64,000 nucleotides of DNA, taken from NCBI RefSeq assembly GCF_001517405.1, contig NZ_LN907829.1, forward strand, positions 62,001 to 126,000. Reading direction: 5' to 3'. The translations under genes and the position numbers were made by a program. Shown one piece after another: positions 61,769 through 64,000 of the stretch. A model generated the notes under the pieces. It did no database searches. It saw nothing but the letters and a program-made list of their open reading frames with translations, and was not told the origin of the DNA. This stretch comes from Duffyella gerundensis. GTDB taxonomy: Bacteria > Pseudomonadota > Gammaproteobacteria > Enterobacterales > Enterobacteriaceae. Every line of letters begins with the position of its first letter. Within the stretch, counting starts at the first letter, position 1.

Positions 61769-62271
61769 GGCGCGGGCTCCTGGGTCAGCCCGCCGTCGGT
61801 GATCAGCACGGGGTAATGCGTCAGCTGCAGGCGACGCGCCAGATCCGAACCGGAGGCCGGGGCAAGGGTCATGCCGGGCGCCATGCTGCGCAGCCCGTCA
61901 AGGGCGTCCTGGCTGTCCACGTTCACCACAAGCCCCACGGCGCCTCTGGCCGACAGGCGCTGCGCGTTGTGCCGCAGCCAGGTCCGGGATACATCATCGT
62001 CCCCGATGATGAACAGCGCGCCGATGCCGGGCAGCTGCAGGTCGCGCGGGCTGACCGCGCCCGGCGACATTTCCGGCGTGGTAACGGGCAGCATGGCCGC
62101 TTCGCCCTGGCCGGGCGGCGCGGAGACGGGTGCCGGCGAGTCCTGCCGGTTGACCGCGTCAAAGATGGCCTGCGTGCTCTGTCCGCCGAGGTCGGCCAGC
62201 ACGTTCAGCTCCGCGTGGGACGAGAGCGACAAAAGGATGAAGGGCACAGCAAGAAAGCGGACGTTTTTCAT
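61765..62271 (-). CDS. T4SS-associated protein, TIGR03765 (PFL_4695) family
   Basis: 168 residues with a signal peptide (VPFILLSLSSHA). The mature part has LNVLADLGGQSTQAIFDAVN, LQLPGIGALFIIGDDDVSRT and, near the end, LQLTHYPVLITDGGLTQEP, the family signature. Periplasmic, function unknown. It overlaps both neighbours by four bases. Confidence 0.9.
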   Translation of the reverse strand: MKNVRFLAVPFILLSLSSHAELNVLADLGGQSTQAIFDAVNRQDSPAPVSAPPGQGEAAMLPVTTPEMSPGAVSPRDLQLPGIGALFIIGDDDVSRTWLRHNAQRLSARGAVGLVVNVDSQDALDGLRSMAPGMTLAPASGSDLARRLQLTHYPVLITDGGLTQEPAP

Positions 62272-62945
62272 GGTCTCGGGCTCCTGGGTTCAATCCAGAC
62301 GAATCCGGTGTTGGAAGTGGCTGCGGGCACAGGGGCGTTGTCCGCCAGCTGCACGGGAGCCGGCGCCGGGCCGTTATCCGCGGGGGCCGGGGCCGGCTGC
62401 GAAGGCGGCGACTGCAGCGTGGCAAGCTTTGTTCTGATAAAGGAGCGGTAGCGCGCGGCGGCCTGCCCGCCGGCGGGATGGTGATAGCAGCCGGCGGCGT
62501 CCAGCCAGCTGCCGGGCTTGCGGTCCCAGCATTCGCGCAGGATGACGGCGGCGGCGTTGAGGTTGGTGTACGGATCCAGCGCCTCCCAGGTGGACGTGAA
62601 GTGACTGCCGTTCCAGCCCAGGTTGACCTGCGCAATGCCCACGTCAATGCGCTTCAGGGAATGGGTTTTCATGAACACCTGCAGCGCCTGCCAGGCCTCA
62701 AGCCGGGTTTTGTAGCGATACCCCTTGCCCGCCACGTTCAGCGTCCAGGGCCAGGGGCGCACGCCCCGCGGCAGCGTGCGCGAGGATTCCTGCAGGGCAA
62801 CCGAATAAAGCGCCTCCGGCGGCACGCCGTGCTCGCGCGCCACCTTTGTATAGCCGTCGGGCACGGTCTGCGTGCCGGATGACCAGCAGTGTGCCGACGC
62901 CAGCAGCAGCAGGGCAGCGCCGGTCAGTACGCCGCGAGTTGCCAT
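62268..62945 (-). CDS. Lytic transglycosylase (VirB1/PilT-like)
   Basis: 225 residues with a signal peptide (GVLTGAALLLLASAHCWSSG). SLT domain with the catalytic Glu about residue 53 (ALYSVALQESSRTLPRG), then GIAQVNLGWNGSHF and LNAAAVILRECWDRKPGSWL. The last about 50 residues are Pro/Ala-rich. It opens the peptidoglycan for the transfer apparatus. Its start overlaps the TIGR03759 gene by 22 bases in a different frame. Confidence 0.92.
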   Translation of the reverse strand: MATRGVLTGAALLLLASAHCWSSGTQTVPDGYTKVAREHGVPPEALYSVALQESSRTLPRGVRPWPWTLNVAGKGYRYKTRLEAWQALQVFMKTHSLKRIDVGIAQVNLGWNGSHFTSTWEALDPYTNLNAAAVILRECWDRKPGSWLDAAGCYHHPAGGQAAARYRSFIRTKLATLQSPPSQPAPAPADNGPAPAPVQLADNAPVPAATSNTGFVWIEPRSPRP

Positions 62946-63643
62946 CCGTTTTCCCCCTGCTGCAGCACCACGGGCATCATGCCGTTGCCGAACCGCATCC
63001 AGCGGCCGCCGTCGTGATTAAGCGTGATCTCATGGCTGCGCACCCTGTCCAGCGGGATGCGATGCGCTTTGGCCCAGCTGCGCAGCGCGTCGTCGTCGCC
63101 CTGGCTGTCAACCAGATAGATATCGACCGGACGGTTGTCGGCCAGCACGGCAGACAGCCGCGCGTCGCACTGCGCGCATCCGGCGGACTTCACGAACAGC
63201 GCCAGTCGCCCGCCGGTGTCGTGGGCAATGCCCGCGGCGTTGCCCATGTTAACGGCCAGCGTGTTGGGGTACAGGCGCTGCCAGGCGCTGTTCACCTCGC
63301 GCTGGAATTCCATTTCTTTCTGCGTGCGGGCAAACTCCTGCTTCACCCACTTTTCGGCGTACTGGCGCCGCTCTTCGGCGCTGCGCGCCTCAATGCCGAG
63401 CGTGGAGAGCGGATCGAGGCCGGGCGACTGCGTGCCCCGGGGGCCGTTCATCAGCTGCTGATAGCGCTGATAGTCCTGCTGGTTCAGCCCCCACTGCCCC
63501 GCCTGCTGCTGCAGATCCTGAACCGCGCTTTGCCCGGTGCGCTGGGTGTCGGTGGCCTGGCCCTGGCTGCCTGAGGCCTGGACGCTGGCGTACGCGGTGC
63601 CGCCGCAGGTCAGCAAAAGCAGAATCAGTGTTTTTATCTTCAT
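62924..63643 (-). CDS. T4SS-associated thioredoxin-like protein, TIGR03759 (PFL_4693) family
   Basis: 239 residues with a signal peptide (LILLLLTCGGTAYA). A helical, Gln-rich first half (QDLQQQAGQWGLNQQDYQRY, SAEERRQYAEKWVKQEFART) is followed by a thioredoxin-like domain with CxxC (KSAGCAQCDARL, about 154-157) and PVDIYLVDSQGDDDALRSWA. It may assist disulfide formation in the Cys-rich T4SS proteins such as TIGR03756. It follows the partial gene at the right edge by 10 bp. Confidence 0.9.
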   Translation of the reverse strand: MKIKTLILLLLTCGGTAYASVQASGSQGQATDTQRTGQSAVQDLQQQAGQWGLNQQDYQRYQQLMNGPRGTQSPGLDPLSTLGIEARSAEERRQYAEKWVKQEFARTQKEMEFQREVNSAWQRLYPNTLAVNMGNAAGIAHDTGGRLALFVKSAGCAQCDARLSAVLADNRPVDIYLVDSQGDDDALRSWAKAHRIPLDRVRSHEITLNHDGGRWMRFGNGMMPVVLQQGENGWQLAAY

Positions 63644-63653
63644 TTCGACTCCG

Positions 63654-64000
63654 TTAGTGAACGTTAACGGTGGTTACGCGACCGTTTACCCGAAACTGCG
63701 CCTGCCCGTACCCGGCGCCGATCAGCGTCCAGCCCTGCACGGACTGGCCTTCGCCGATAAGGCGGATCTGCGACAGGTCGCTGAAGCCCCGGGGGGCCAC
63801 GGCGGCAAAGGACGTGGTTCCCCGCTTTTCCACGCCGGTCAGCACAAACGGCGCGCGGCGGGCCGCGTTCATGGCGGCACGGTGTGGCTTAGCGGGCGCC
63901 GGCTTTTTTACGGCGGGCGTCGCGGGCGGGGCGTCGGGTGCTTTTTGCGGTGCGGCCCGCAGCGCGTTCAGCTGCGCGTCAAAGCCGGACAGCTGCGACT
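63654..64000 (-). CDS. Partial protein at the right edge, probably of the type IV pilus/T4SS region
   Basis: The frame is open to the window edge, so the N-terminus is missing. Visible parts: SQLSGFDAQLNALRAAPQK, a Pro/Ala/Lys-rich linker, and a compact C-terminal domain (APFVLTGVEKRGTTSFAAVA, LSQIRLIGEGQSVQGWTLIG, ending RVNGRVTTVNVH). A beta-rich tail on a Pro-rich linker would fit a PilP-like pilus-assembly protein; in related islands the pilL-V genes lie next to TIGR03759. The identification is tentative. Confidence 0.5.
   Translation of the reverse strand, partial: SQLSGFDAQLNALRAAPQKAPDAPPATPAVKKPAPAKPHRAAMNAARRAPFVLTGVEKRGTTSFAAVAPRGFSDLSQIRLIGEGQSVQGWTLIGAGYGQAQFRVNGRVTTVNVH

Noticed and set aside
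1..64000. tRNA or rRNA genes
   Set aside because: None recognised by eye on either strand; no tRNA-like T-loop (GGTTCGAATCC type) was found in a suitable context, although this is not a computed search.

Overview
The window looks like part of a large conjugative plasmid, or an integrative element living as a plasmid, from an enterobacterium (Enterobacterales). This rests on a Pco-type copper operon close to the E. coli and Klebsiella one, a ParF/ParG partition pair, enterobacterial SymE and CdiA/CdiI proteins, a HolE-like protein, IS3-family elements, and a complete block of genomic-island-type (GI) type IV secretion genes. No replication gene was recognised, so the replicon type is open. Product names come from reading the sequences; no database search was run.

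Layout. (1) 0.4-7.7 kb: copper resistance. A short SilE/PcoE-like periplasmic protein is divergent from pcoABCDRS, with two CusR/PcoR-type boxes between them and a DUF305 protein at the end. pcoB is broken by a stop and a frame change. (2) 7.8-11 kb: two overlapping tyrosine recombinases resembling Tn554 TnpA/TnpB. (3) 11-14.2 kb: AT-rich DNA with parF, parG and many ACTC/GAGT tetramers, a likely dispersed centromere. (4) 14.2-25 kb: a decayed accessory zone with nested and truncated IS3 elements, a hypothetical membrane protein, a 677-residue protein with a possible PIN-like domain and a C-terminal membrane anchor, a nucleotidyltransferase truncated by an IS and a resolvase truncated by the same IS. 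(5) 25-37 kb: a chemoreceptor, AraC regulator plus aldo/keto reductase, a large serine recombinase, a Fur-box-associated iron-type ABC transporter whose binding protein is frameshifted, a 44-residue gene, a RelBE-type toxin-antitoxin pair and a serine resolvase with four phased repeats upstream.

(6) 36.8-64 kb: the GI-type T4SS, nearly all on the minus strand and read from the right edge leftwards: a partial pilus-type gene, TIGR03759, lytic transglycosylase, TIGR03765, Mrr-like protein, TraD, TIGR03747, then RAQPRD, TIGR03758, 03745, 03750, 03746, 03749, 03752, lipoprotein 03751, TraC-like ATPase, a 131-residue protein, then TIGR03757, 03756, 03755, a small membrane protein, TraG-N-like, and a convergent DUF3742-like protein. 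Two cargo blocks interrupt it. At 54.7-58.3 kb lie symE, cdiI, the 3' end of a cdiA gene and a DNA polymerase III theta homologue, with two direct copies of a ~110-bp sequence whose hairpin is conserved with a compensatory change. At 42.1-46.4 kb lies a SnoaL/HxlR/oxidoreductase/DUF1348/TetR block bracketed by two copies of a dispersed GTCCGC inverted repeat.

The genes together describe a mobile element that keeps itself (ParFG, RelBE, resolvases), transfers itself (TraD, T4SS, probably a type IV pilus beyond the right edge), and carries metal, iron and competition functions. Several cargo genes carry frame breaks; raw reads would be needed to separate real decay from assembly errors.
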